Positions 26,579-34,960 of a stretch of DNA of 64,000 nucleotides are shown piece by piece. This DNA comes from Atlantibacter sp032062175 (GTDB lineage: Bacteria > Pseudomonadota > Gammaproteobacteria > Enterobacterales > Enterobacteriaceae), in NCBI RefSeq assembly GCF_032062175.1, contig NZ_DAMBQK010000019.1:1-64000 (forward strand), written 5' to 3'. The translations under genes were made by a program, and so were the position numbers. Each line of letters begins with the position of its first letter. The first letter of the stretch is position 1. The notes below the pieces were generated by a model that saw only the letters and a list, made by a program, of their open reading frames with translations, did not search any database and was not told the DNA's origin.

Positions 26579-26919
26579 ATTTAAAACATTGAGTCAATAT
26601 CGCTCGATTCAAAAAACAATTAATCTTATCAGAAGAGATAAGACGCCTACCGAGTGAATAAAAAAAAAGCGGTTGCTGGGTATTCTATGCCCTAAGATAT
26701 ATGAAATATAATTCAGGAGGGTTTTCTAGAACATAAAATGATGATTAGGTCATTGCTTTTTATTTAATAACAAGCAGAAAGCATTTTTCTCTCCCCTGGC
26801 TTAAATATCATTCCCTACCCGCTGGCATATCTCAATAGTATTTAAACGTGAGCATCACATTGCGAATGAAATTAAGTTTCCCATCTCTTTCCGCCTCACC
26901 TAAGATAATTAATGTATAG

Positions 26920-27906
26920 ATGTCACGCTTGAGAAAAAATATGATATTTCCTGACACGCCACCCAATGAAGCAGAACGCCTAAAGTCACTCTACTTAATT
27001 GATCTGTTAGATAAAAACAACGATGAAAGATTCGACAGACTGACCCGTCTGATGAGGATAACCTTTAACGTTCCTATCGCCTCGCTAAGTTTACTGGACA
27101 GGGAGCGGCAGTGGGTACTGTCCAGCGCAGGCGTCGATATACGGGAAACCCCGCGCAGCACCTCTTTTTGCGCCCATGCCATCCTTTCAGAAGGGGTGTT
27201 TGTGGTTAAAGACACGCTGAAGGATAAACGATTTCACGACAATCCCTTCGTAACCGGCGAGCCGCACGTGCGTTTCTATGCAGGGTATCCGGTGCGGTTG
27301 CCGGACGGCATGATTGCCGGCACGCTCTGTATCGTTGACAGCGTCCCGCGCGATTTTTCGATGGAAGAAGCCAATGCGCTGATTGATTTTGCGGCGATTG
27401 TTGAGGATGAGTTTCTTATTATCAGCAAGACTATGGCGGATAACGTCACCGAACTGATGAATAAGCAAAGCTTCCTTAAAATCGGTCAAAAACGTTTTGA
27501 GAAGTTTACTAAATATCAGCTTCCTTTCAGCCTGATCTATTTTGAAATTGAGAGTATTAAATCAATAAGAGATATTATGGGCGATAAAGAGGCTGATACT
27601 GTCCTCAAAGCGTTTGCAGCCTGTATAAAATCCACACTTAAAAAGCATGATATCGGCGCGTATTTAGGAAGAGGCGACTTCGCTGTTTTACTGGAACATC
27701 ATACTGATAATGCAGACGAGAGTTATCTGTTCAATCTGCAATCTTTTATGGATGATTTTAATAACAAATCAAAAAAGCCTTATCACATTAATTATGCCTA
27801 CGGCCTGACGAATTATGATCCAGACGTTCACGGTTCACTGATGAGCTTGCTGGAACTGTCCAGCATGACAACCTTTACCGAGAAAAGAAAAAAACACCCG
27901 CGGTAA
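26920..27906 (+). CDS. GAF domain protein with degenerate GGDEF domain
   Basis: This 328-residue cytoplasmic protein has an N-terminal GAF domain (about 20-165; RQWVLSSAGVDIRETPRSTSFC and FYAGYPVRLPDG are typical) and a C-terminal GGDEF-like domain (about 175-320). The signature loop reads LGRGDFAVLL, so the GG(D/E)EF motif is degenerate (RGDF) and diguanylate cyclase activity is doubtful. It may act as a sensor or c-di-GMP/GTP-binding effector. It precedes a large GGDEF-EAL protein by about 200 bp on the same strand. Translation may begin at the first codon or at the ATG seven codons later. Confidence 0.83.
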   Translation: MSRLRKNMIFPDTPPNEAERLKSLYLIDLLDKNNDERFDRLTRLMRITFNVPIASLSLLDRERQWVLSSAGVDIRETPRSTSFCAHAILSEGVFVVKDTLKDKRFHDNPFVTGEPHVRFYAGYPVRLPDGMIAGTLCIVDSVPRDFSMEEANALIDFAAIVEDEFLIISKTMADNVTELMNKQSFLKIGQKRFEKFTKYQLPFSLIYFEIESIKSIRDIMGDKEADTVLKAFAACIKSTLKKHDIGAYLGRGDFAVLLEHHTDNADESYLFNLQSFMDDFNNKSKKPYHINYAYGLTNYDPDVHGSLMSLLELSSMTTFTEKRKKHPR

Positions 27907-28104
27907 GTCGCATGCGCCTGTTTACAGGGATCCAGGCGAATGACCATAAACCTTACGCGTATCATCAGGATCCTCATTAGATGATCCAGTTAGCAAAACG
28001 GATAGCCAGTACCCAATAACGGTCAGGGTTTGCCGATAACCCCTTTACTGGTGAAGCCGTTTTGCAGGCTAACTCTTACTCACCCATTAAGAGGTGGAGA
28101 AAAA

Positions 28105-30687
28105 ATGAACTGGCAGCGTTTTAATCACGTAGGCACGTTTTCAGGGGAAACCAGCGGGATAGTAAAGAAAACATTTATTGTTACCGTGGCGCTGCTGAGC
28201 TGTCTTTTTCTGGCAGCGATAGTGAGCCTTTTTTATATCGCCGACAATCTTAACGATAAAGCGGACGCCCGCAGCAGCCTGCTTTTGCAAAAAGCGCTGA
28301 CTACTCGACAGGAAAAAATACGCTCCAATTTAATGGACAACGCCGACTGGGGGGAGGCGTACAACAATCTTCATAAGCAGATTAATGTGCAATGGGCATG
28401 GGACAGCCAAAACCTTGGCGAGTCGCTTTATACCAATTACCACTATGAGGGCGTGTTTGTTCTTTCGTCGACTGGCGAAACCCGCTACAGCGTGATTGAG
28501 GGCCGTCTTGACAGCCAATCTTTCGAGAAATGGCTCAACCGCAGCGTCACCGCTGAACTGATAAACGACCTTTCTCAAACCCAGGGCAAAGCTATCTCGC
28601 GGTTACTGATGGCGAATGGACAACTGACTTTACTGGCCGCCGCCCGGATCACGGCAGGCGATGATGAAAGCATTACGCCCGTGGTGGGTGACGCCTCTCT
28701 GATGGTTTTTGTTGATGTCCTGACGCCAGCCAAAATGCGCCAGATGGGCAACGAATATGGCGTTCAGGAAGTACATACCTACGGAAGCATGTTGCAAACC
28801 AAACCGAATTATCGGGAAGCGCAGCTTATTTTGCCAATCGATAGCGGCAATGTGCTGATTGAGTGGCGAAGCGATGATCCAGGTAAAGAATTAATGAGCC
28901 GGGAACTGCCGTTAATCGTGCTGTTGATGCTTTCGACCCTAACGTTCACCTGGGCCATGCGGCGCGGCGCACTCATCAAAGCGCAAAGAAACGATGAAAA
29001 CGTATTTCTTCTTGAGCAGAGCCGGCAAGCGCTGGCGGCAAGCGAACGGCGCTTTCGCGACGTTATCGAAGCCACCACCGACTGGATATGGGAAGCCGAT
29101 AGCCAGTCGCGCCTGACGTGGCTGTCCGACCGCTTTTCCGGCATTACCGGCCATCATTCAGAGGGCTGGATTGGACGGAGCATGCTGGATTTCATCCCCA
29201 GAGATAAAATTGCTTTTACCCAATGGCTGCTTAACACGCAGGCGGGCAGCACTTTCACCATCAAAAAGGCCCGCTATTATTCCGCGCATGGGCATCAGCG
29301 GTACTGCAACCTGGTGGCGAAACGCACCATTATGGATGACGGTTCGTTGGGATTTCGCGGCACGGTAACCGATGTGACGCTTGAGGTAGAAGCGCAAGAA
29401 CGCATAGAGTATTTATCGCGCCATGACGAGCTAACAGGGCTGCCTAACCGGCTAAGAATGAAAGAGTTTTTGGAAGGTAAGCTGCGCTCGCTGCCCGATC
29501 CGGCGCATCCGTTGGCAATGATTAGCCTCGACCTGGACAAATTCAAACCGGTTAACGACTTATTTGGACATAACGCGGGTGATGAACTGCTTAACGAAGT
29601 CGCCAGCCGGTTGCGCGCCTGTACCCGAAAAGTCGATCTCGTCGCCCGGCAGGGGGGTGATGAATTTATCCTTATCTTGCCGGATATTTATGTGCAAAAA
29701 GATATTGAGACACTCTGCCAGCGCATCACCAAAGAAATAAGCCGCCCTTTTATGGTTAACGGGAATGAAGTACATATCAGCGTGAGCATGGGGATTGCAT
29801 TAGCCCCGCAGGATGCAATGGATGCCAGTGATTTAATCCGCTTTTCCGATATTGCGTTGTACAAAGCGAAGAACAGCGGGCGTAATAACTGGGTGTTCTA
29901 CAAGCCGGATATGGGCGAGTATTTAATCCAGCGTCGGGAAATGGAAAAAGAGTTCCGCGAGGCGTTGAGCGAAGGGCAATTCCAGTTGGTCTATCAGCCC
30001 CGTTATGATCTTCAAACGTCGCGTATTGCCGCTGTTGAAGCGCTGGTCCGTTGGCAGCATCCGCGCTATGGATTACTGATGCCGGATCAGTTTATTCCTC
30101 TCGCGGAAGAGACGGGCCTGATTATCGCCATGAGCGATCTGGTGCTTGAAAAAGCCTGCCTCGACAGTATGCGTCTTTCATCGGATTTAAAGATTTCCGT
30201 GAATATCTCGGCGGTGGAGTTTAATACCGGTGGCCTGGCGAAGCGGGTGAAAACCATTCTGCAAAAAACCGGACTTGATCCGTCGCGGCTGGAACTGGAA
30301 ATAACCGAGAGCGTCACGATTTCCAATCCTGAGGTTACGCTGGAAACGATGACGCAGCTAAAAGAAATTGGCGTTCGTTTCCTGATTGATGATTTTGGTA
30401 CGGGATATTCGGCATTAAGTTATCTCAAGCGCTTCCCGTTTGATGGGATAAAGCTGGATAAATCGTTTGTGTTCGCTATGGAAGAGTCTGATAACGCCAA
30501 AATTATCGTTGAGAATATTATTGGGCTTGGTAAGGCCTATTCGCTGGCGATAACCGCCGAAGGCGTGGAAACGGCGGAGCAGTTAAAACGGCTGAAAGAA
30601 TACCAGTGCGATGAGGCGCAGGGATATTTTATCGGACGGCCTGTGGCGCTGGATAAACTGGATTTTAGTGTGGGGTTTGGTGTGTGA
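28105..30687 (+). CDS. membrane CHASE4-PAS-GGDEF-EAL cyclic-di-GMP protein
   Basis: This 860-residue sensor has membrane helix 1 at about 22-44, a periplasmic CHASE4-type domain (about 50-265, with NADWGEAYNNLH and YTNYHYEGVFVLS), and helix 2 at about 272-292. A PAS domain (RFRDVIEATTDWIWEADSQS) follows, then GGDEF and EAL domains. GGDEF is intact (ARQGGDEFIL). The EAL domain has EALVRW and DDFGTGYSALSYL, and metal-binding residues appear conserved. It could therefore make and break c-di-GMP. The start was set at ATG 28105 because GAGGTGGAG precedes it, rather than an in-frame ATG 25 codons upstream. Confidence 0.9.
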   Translation: MNWQRFNHVGTFSGETSGIVKKTFIVTVALLSCLFLAAIVSLFYIADNLNDKADARSSLLLQKALTTRQEKIRSNLMDNADWGEAYNNLHKQINVQWAWDSQNLGESLYTNYHYEGVFVLSSTGETRYSVIEGRLDSQSFEKWLNRSVTAELINDLSQTQGKAISRLLMANGQLTLLAAARITAGDDESITPVVGDASLMVFVDVLTPAKMRQMGNEYGVQEVHTYGSMLQTKPNYREAQLILPIDSGNVLIEWRSDDPGKELMSRELPLIVLLMLSTLTFTWAMRRGALIKAQRNDENVFLLEQSRQALAASERRFRDVIEATTDWIWEADSQSRLTWLSDRFSGITGHHSEGWIGRSMLDFIPRDKIAFTQWLLNTQAGSTFTIKKARYYSAHGHQRYCNLVAKRTIMDDGSLGFRGTVTDVTLEVEAQERIEYLSRHDELTGLPNRLRMKEFLEGKLRSLPDPAHPLAMISLDLDKFKPVNDLFGHNAGDELLNEVASRLRACTRKVDLVARQGGDEFILILPDIYVQKDIETLCQRITKEISRPFMVNGNEVHISVSMGIALAPQDAMDASDLIRFSDIALYKAKNSGRNNWVFYKPDMGEYLIQRREMEKEFREALSEGQFQLVYQPRYDLQTSRIAAVEALVRWQHPRYGLLMPDQFIPLAEETGLIIAMSDLVLEKACLDSMRLSSDLKISVNISAVEFNTGGLAKRVKTILQKTGLDPSRLELEITESVTISNPEVTLETMTQLKEIGVRFLIDDFGTGYSALSYLKRFPFDGIKLDKSFVFAMEESDNAKIIVENIIGLGKAYSLAITAEGVETAEQLKRLKEYQCDEAQGYFIGRPVALDKLDFSVGFGV

Positions 30688-30748
30688 ATGCGGTGAAAGG
30701 GCATGATGGCTTTTAACGCTTTGCTTTGGTGATAGCAGGTTTGTTATG

Positions 30749-30774
30749 GAGGCAGGCTTTGCGCCTGCCTCTTT
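30749..30774 (+). terminator. terminator after the GGDEF-EAL gene
   Basis: GAGGCAGGC (30749-30757), loop TTTGC, GCCTGCCTC (30763-30771), then TTT. The stem is 9 bp and the tail is short. It may also serve symE, which converges on it. Confidence 0.7.
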
Positions 30775-30780
30775 GCAAAA

Positions 30781-31089
30781 TCAGGCTGCTTTAAAGGCAT
30801 TCCCGATCTGGCTTAATGAGCGCTTCATTTCCGCCATAGTGCGGAGCGTGGTTTCTAACTCGGCGAGTAACTCTTCCTCACGCGAGTTCATTGCCATAAT
30901 TACCAGACAGCCATCGCTCGCTTTTACGGTGTAATGCTGGCCGGGTTCAAATCCGGCCTCACCGAGCCATTTACCGGAAAGCGTAATTTGCGGCGTGCTG
31001 GTATCCCCGCCTTGCGGTCGATATCCCACAATGAGAGGTTTGTCTGTTCTGGAAGTGCGGGGGGATTTGGTAGAATGGTTGGTAGCCAT
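30781..31089 (-). CDS. symE: SymE-family toxin-like protein
   Basis: This 102-residue protein of the SymE family in E. coli is an SOS-induced, AbrB-fold-derived RNA endonuclease-like toxin held down by the antisense RNA SymR. The core ITLSGKWLGEAGFEPGQHYT and the strand DGCLVIMAM match SymE. The start at 31089 was chosen because AAGGAG lies 6 bp before it. No LexA box is recognisable upstream, unlike E. coli symE. Instead, the divergent region holds two ATGGTA-N2-TACCAT operators. An antisense RNA gene appears to overlap its 5' end. Confidence 0.85.
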   Translation of the reverse strand: MATNHSTKSPRTSRTDKPLIVGYRPQGGDTSTPQITLSGKWLGEAGFEPGQHYTVKASDGCLVIMAMNSREEELLAELETTLRTMAEMKRSLSQIGNAFKAA

Positions 31090-31155
31090 GATCAACTCCT
31101 TGATAGTTGGTGGTGGTTAGACGCTCTCTTGTGTTGCAGCACTTTAGAGCGTCGC
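31083..31155 (+). ncRNA. symR: SymR-like antisense RNA
   Basis: An extended -10 (TGGTAGAAT, 31068-31076) would start a plus-strand RNA at about 31083 that covers the symE start codon and ribosome site. The RNA would end in a stem GACGCTCT (31120-31127)/AGAGCGTC (31146-31153). The stretch from GTTAGACG to GTCGCT resembles the 3' part of E. coli SymR in layout (TTAG, GTGTTG, GCAC, final CGCT). Start and end are inferred. There is no T-run after the stem. Confidence 0.55.
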
Positions 31156-31167
31156 TTGATTCGGTTT

Positions 31168-31218
31168 CAGATGGTAGGTACCATCTGAGCATAACTTAAC
31201 TCAAATGGTACCTACCAT
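31168..31218. promoter_or_regulatory. two ATGGTA-N2-TACCAT operators
   Basis: CAGATGGTA-GG-TACCATCTG (31168-31187) and ATGGTA-CC-TACCAT (31205-31218) share the same 6-bp arms and spacing. Their centres are 34 bp apart. The second covers the start codon of the RHH gene at 31217. They sit between symE and the RHH-dGTPase unit and probably bind the RHH protein. Confidence 0.75.
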
Positions 31219-31393
31219 GCAAGATAAAAAGAAGCTCAGTTTTGATCGCACTAAAAGTACAATGAAAAACATTCGCTTCGAAGATGATTTACTGGAACAG
31301 ATTGAGAAAGCTGCTGGGAAAGGGAATTTTAGTAAGTGGGTTAAAGAAGCTTGTAGGGCCAGGCTCAGCAACAGCTTTAAATACAGTAATTAA
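31217..31393 (+). CDS. small ribbon-helix-helix protein, YlcI/YnfO-like
   Basis: This 58-residue protein begins MQDKKKLSFDRTKSTMKNIR. A strand (KNIRF) is followed by two helices (EDDLLEQIEKAAG and NFSKWVKEACRARL), the layout of ribbon-helix-helix regulators. The closest family I recognise is YlcI/YnfO. It is the first gene of the AT-rich unit, 17 bp before the dGTPase gene. Its start codon lies inside one of two matching operators, so autorepression is the simplest reading. Another start four codons upstream (31205) is possible and would also lie in the operator. Confidence 0.75.
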   Translation: MQDKKKLSFDRTKSTMKNIRFEDDLLEQIEKAAGKGNFSKWVKEACRARLSNSFKYSN

Positions 31394-31410
31394 ATTTTGA
31401 GGATTTTGAA

Positions 31411-32964
31411 ATGCAAAGGTATCTTACAATTGAACGGCATCGTAAATCGACAACAAAACATTCTAAACTTACATCTCCATACTTAAGGCTTTTAGCAGCT
31501 ACGCAAAGTGATCGTGCAAGATTAATTTATTCAGCCGCTTTTAGACGTTTACAGCAAAAAGCTCAAGTTTTTTCTCTTGAAAGTAATTCTTCTGTACGTT
31601 CAAGATTAACGCATTCAATAGAAGTTTCACATATTGGTAGATATATAGTTGCCACTATTTCTGAGCTAGTCCAAAATTCGAGAAATATAAATAAAGATGA
31701 AAAGGATTGTTGGAAGGAAAACAGTTTAGCAATTGCTAATATGGTAGAGATATCATGTTTGGCTCATGATATCGGTAATCCACCCTTTGGTCATTTTGGT
31801 GAAGCAGCAATCAAAGAATGGGCTTCTAGCGATAATATTCATGAGGCTCTCGTTAAGTCGCTTTCTTTAAATAGCGAAGAAGCAAAATCAGAAAGTTATA
31901 AATACCTTTTAGAAGATTTTTTGGTTTTTGATGGAAATCCACAAGGATTCAGAATACTTACCAAGTTACAAGGTGAGGATGGTTTAAACGGGCTTAATCT
32001 CACGTATAGTCAACTTGCAAGCTTTCTAAAGTATACATACTGCCCTAGTGATAAACCGTCGGATGAACTGCAGCTGCCATTTAGCAAAAAAATTGGATAT
32101 TTTGATACCGAAAAAGAAGTTATTTATAAAGCATGGGGGGAGCTTAAGATTACTAATAATAAAAGACATCCGTTAAGTTTTCTTATGGAGGCTTCAGATG
32201 ACATATCTTATTGTATTAGTGACATTGAGGATGGTATTGAAAAAAGGATTATTGATACTAGAGAATTTTCTAACTATGTTATTAATGATTTAAAGAAATT
32301 AAAGAAAATATATAAAAAAGACATTAAAATTTGCAATGAGTTGATAAATTCTTTAGAAAGAGAAGAGGACATACAGCCAATAAGTAAGTTCTTATCTTTT
32401 AAAACAACGTTATCGAATTACTTAGTGGAAAAAGTTTCTAAAAATTTTGTCAAGAAGTATTCTCAATTTATGATGTTTGATGTTAATGAAACTTTAATAG
32501 CAAGAAAAACAATTGAGTATGATCTACTTGATATTCTCAAAAACTATACTGCAAATTATCTTTTCACTTCGTATGAAGCAGAAAAAATGGAACTATCCGG
32601 ATTTGCTATTATCAAAGGAATACTTGATGAATTTATAAAGATTTTATCTCTTACAAAAACTCAGTTCTCTTATTTGCTTACAAATAATGTTAAAAAAATC
32701 AACATTGAAAAATTACATATTGAAAGGAGACTTTTTAATCGCTTGCCTGAGAAACATCTTAATGCTTATAAAACGGCTATTGCACAGATTTCTGTTCGAG
32801 ATGAAAAATGGAGTGATGATTATTTTGAAAAAATGTATAATAAGGAAAAAAATGAAAATGAATGGCATCTTAGGACTCATCTTGTAGTGGACTTTGTTTC
32901 AGGTATGACGGATCAGTTTTCAATGGAAGTGTACCAGTTGTTAAAGGGGATACATATTAAATGA
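31411..32964 (+). CDS. dGTPase-like HD-domain triphosphohydrolase, accessory copy
   Basis: This 517-residue protein is clearly related to E. coli Dgt (505 aa), which hydrolyses dGTP to deoxyguanosine and triphosphate. Metal and catalytic residues are conserved: His68 in RLTHSIEV, His119-Asp120 in CLAHDIGNPPFGH, His128, Glu131, and Asp263/264 in ASDDISYCISD. The substrate-gate motif FRRLQQKAQVF and the C-terminal SGMTD are also kept. Unlike chromosomal dgt it is very AT-rich, sits beside selC-linked accessory genes, and is coupled by a 4-bp overlap to a primase-like partner. dGTPases protect bacteria from phages by emptying the dNTP pool. Defence is the inferred role. Confidence 0.9.
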   Translation: MQRYLTIERHRKSTTKHSKLTSPYLRLLAATQSDRARLIYSAAFRRLQQKAQVFSLESNSSVRSRLTHSIEVSHIGRYIVATISELVQNSRNINKDEKDCWKENSLAIANMVEISCLAHDIGNPPFGHFGEAAIKEWASSDNIHEALVKSLSLNSEEAKSESYKYLLEDFLVFDGNPQGFRILTKLQGEDGLNGLNLTYSQLASFLKYTYCPSDKPSDELQLPFSKKIGYFDTEKEVIYKAWGELKITNNKRHPLSFLMEASDDISYCISDIEDGIEKRIIDTREFSNYVINDLKKLKKIYKKDIKICNELINSLEREEDIQPISKFLSFKTTLSNYLVEKVSKNFVKKYSQFMMFDVNETLIARKTIEYDLLDILKNYTANYLFTSYEAEKMELSGFAIIKGILDEFIKILSLTKTQFSYLLTNNVKKINIEKLHIERRLFNRLPEKHLNAYKTAIAQISVRDEKWSDDYFEKMYNKEKNENEWHLRTHLVVDFVSGMTDQFSMEVYQLLKGIHIK

Positions 32965-33620
32965 ATAGAACTTTGTCGGGAAATATGAAACTTAGTCGCC
33001 ATCCTATTTTATGGATATGTGAAATTTTATCACTTTATCAACATTGGAATTGCTTATCATCATCAGCTTCAATTAATTTTAGTAGATATAGATATAAACC
33101 ACATTCTTTCAAAGATGAAAGAGAGAGTTTTTATATTTCCATTAATGAGCTTGATAAATCTTCTATTTTTGATTTATTGGTGAATTTAGAAGATGATCAA
33201 GAGTTGGCTTTAAGTTCAACCATTTATGATTTGGGTTCAGAATATCATTTCCCATTGATTGATTTTGGTGGCAAAGACAGCAAATTATTAGAATCCACAT
33301 TCATTGACTTCTGTTCTTATTGGGATATGGAATTCCAAGTTTACAGCAGTGGTAGATCATTTCACGCCTATGGAAACAAAATATTAACATCATCAGAATG
33401 GATAAAATTTATGGGAAGTTTATTATTGTTAAATATTCCTGGTGCTTCTAAGATTATTGATGATAGATGGGTTGGGCACCGTATATTAGCTGGATATTCA
33501 TCGTTGCGGTGGAGCAAAAATACTTCGCAATACAAAAAATACCCGACATATATTGGATTAATAAATGCTACTGGCTTTCATGGTAGTCGTGATGGAGATA
33601 TATTTAAAAAACACTACTAA
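32961..33620 (+). CDS. putative primase-fold (AEP-like) protein coupled to dGTPase
   Basis: This 219-residue protein is not recognised by name. Three spaced motifs fit an archaeo-eukaryotic primase/polymerase core. Motif I-like is FPLIDFGGKD (Asp101, Asp106). Motif II-like is SSGRSFHAY (Ser130, His135). Motif III-like is IIDDRWVGHR (Asp167, Asp168), followed by SLRWS. The fold assignment is my inference from motif order. Initiation at 32961 overlaps the dGTPase stop (ATGA). A second ATG lies eight codons later. AT-rich like its partner. No membrane segment or helicase domain is present. It may sense or use nucleotides or nucleic acid to control the dGTPase. Confidence 0.6.
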   Translation: MNRTLSGNMKLSRHPILWICEILSLYQHWNCLSSSASINFSRYRYKPHSFKDERESFYISINELDKSSIFDLLVNLEDDQELALSSTIYDLGSEYHFPLIDFGGKDSKLLESTFIDFCSYWDMEFQVYSSGRSFHAYGNKILTSSEWIKFMGSLLLLNIPGASKIIDDRWVGHRILAGYSSLRWSKNTSQYKKYPTYIGLINATGFHGSRDGDIFKKHY

Positions 33621-33782
33621 ATATTTAAAGAGTGACTTTTAATAAAGATGATAAGTAACAATTAATTAAATAGATTATTGAAATCATTTTATTTATCGAA
33701 ACTTGTATATTTAATGATTTAGTTGATGTATATTTTTGATATCCTAAATTATTTTATTTATTGAGATGGGATGCATGCGAAA
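33621..33782. other. AT-rich spacer between the primase-like gene and rhuM
   Basis: Strongly AT-rich, with no frame or strong T-tailed hairpin seen. The base composition returns to the genome norm at the rhuM gene. Confidence 0.4.
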
Positions 33783-34811
33783 CTAATTTTTGGCATCTTT
33801 TCGCCACTGTAACAGTTCTATAAGCTTCTTCTCACCTTCAGCCTCTTTTAACTTCCGCTGCTGCTCAGCAAACAGAACATATTCCGCCTGTGCCTTATCA
33901 TCAGCCATCCTCTTGCTGATCTTCCCGGCGCCCTGCAAAACATCACGGTCATTAAATTGCAGAAACTGGTCCAGCTTCTCCTGCCAGTCTCGCAGAAAAA
34001 CCTGCTGTCGGCGTCGGGCCTGGTCTTCAGCAAAATCCAGCCACATATTAACGACGCGGTTAAGCTCGCTGACTTCATCCTGGTTAAGGTAATTCTTCGC
34101 GACGGTAATATCGCATTTATGCACTTCATCGCCTTTGTAGCTAGTCAGACCCATATTCGGTTTGCTGGCGTCTGCCCGTTGATGAATAAGTTCAGCTGCG
34201 GTATGGCCGGTGCAAGCGAAATGGAGCTTGTTCTGAATAATCTGGAAAAATTGTGTGGTCTCTTTAAGCGAAGGCTGATAGTCGGCGGCCAATGCAAAGA
34301 TCTCCCGAACCCGCAAATACACCCGGCGCTCGCTGGCGCGAATGTCGCGGATGCGTTCGAGCATCTCATCGAAATAATCAGGTACAGCGGACGTTCCAAC
34401 AGGCGGATTTTTCAGCCGCTCATCGTCCATCACAAACCCTTTAACCAGGTATTCCTGAAGCGTTTGAGTTGCCCATTGGCGGAATTGCGTACCCCGGGTG
34501 GAGCGGACGCGATAACCAACAGCGAGAATTAACGGTAAACTAAAGTATTGAACATTATAGCTTTTACCATCGCTGGCAGTTGTTCGGTAAAACCGAACAA
34601 CTGAATTCTCGTCGAGTTCATCTTCTTCAAAGATGTTCTTAATATGCTCGCTGATCGTTGCTTTGGCTTTGCCGTACAGTTCGCAGATCATTGCTTGAGA
34701 GAGCCACAGCGTATCGCTTTCGAAGCGGCAATCAATACGCACTTTCCCGTCACCACTGGCAAATATAAGAAACTCACCCGCTGGGGGTTGCGTTAAATGT
34801 TTATCTTCCAT
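33783..34811 (-). CDS. RhuM family protein
   Basis: This 342-residue protein belongs to the RhuM family (named from a Salmonella SPI-3 gene, also at selC). The N-terminal half has the DNA-binding-like segment LWLSQAMICELYGKAKATIS, followed by SLPLILAVGYRVRSTRGTQFRQWAT. The C-terminal half is charged and helical (AEQQRKLKEAEGEKK), probably a coiled coil. The family is typical of mobile and accessory regions, and its function is unproven despite the 'virulence' label. A perfect 12-bp inverted repeat lies inside the gene at 34577-34603. Base composition is close to the host. Confidence 0.85.
   Translation of the reverse strand: MEDKHLTQPPAGEFLIFASGDGKVRIDCRFESDTLWLSQAMICELYGKAKATISEHIKNIFEEDELDENSVVRFYRTTASDGKSYNVQYFSLPLILAVGYRVRSTRGTQFRQWATQTLQEYLVKGFVMDDERLKNPPVGTSAVPDYFDEMLERIRDIRASERRVYLRVREIFALAADYQPSLKETTQFFQIIQNKLHFACTGHTAAELIHQRADASKPNMGLTSYKGDEVHKCDITVAKNYLNQDEVSELNRVVNMWLDFAEDQARRRQQVFLRDWQEKLDQFLQFNDRDVLQGAGKISKRMADDKAQAEYVLFAEQQRKLKEAEGEKKLIELLQWRKDAKN
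34577..34603. repeat. perfect 12-bp inverted repeat inside rhuM
   Basis: CAGTTGTTCGGT-AAA-ACCGAACAACTG lies within the codons for VVRFYRTTA. The inner core TTGTTCGGT/ACCGAACAA is identical to the intergenic palindrome at 26550-26578, and the flanking pairs differ in a compensatory way (G-C to C-G). Confidence 0.7.
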
Positions 34812-34960
34812 GTGCCGCCTCCGCTTTATCCGGGCTAAAAACGTCGTAGTCGGCTAAGTATGACAGAGAACCAGGATAAAACTCATCGCCAGTGATGTGT
34901 TTATTTACTGGAAATGTTTTAGGAAACACGGGGAATTAACCGAGCGGATAGAGATAAAAA

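Noticed and set aside
31411..32964. The dGTPase as the housekeeping dgt gene
   Set aside because: In E. coli dgt lies by mtn/degP. This copy is AT-rich, has a coupled partner and sits in an accessory block, so a paralogue is more likely, although the rest of the genome is not visible.
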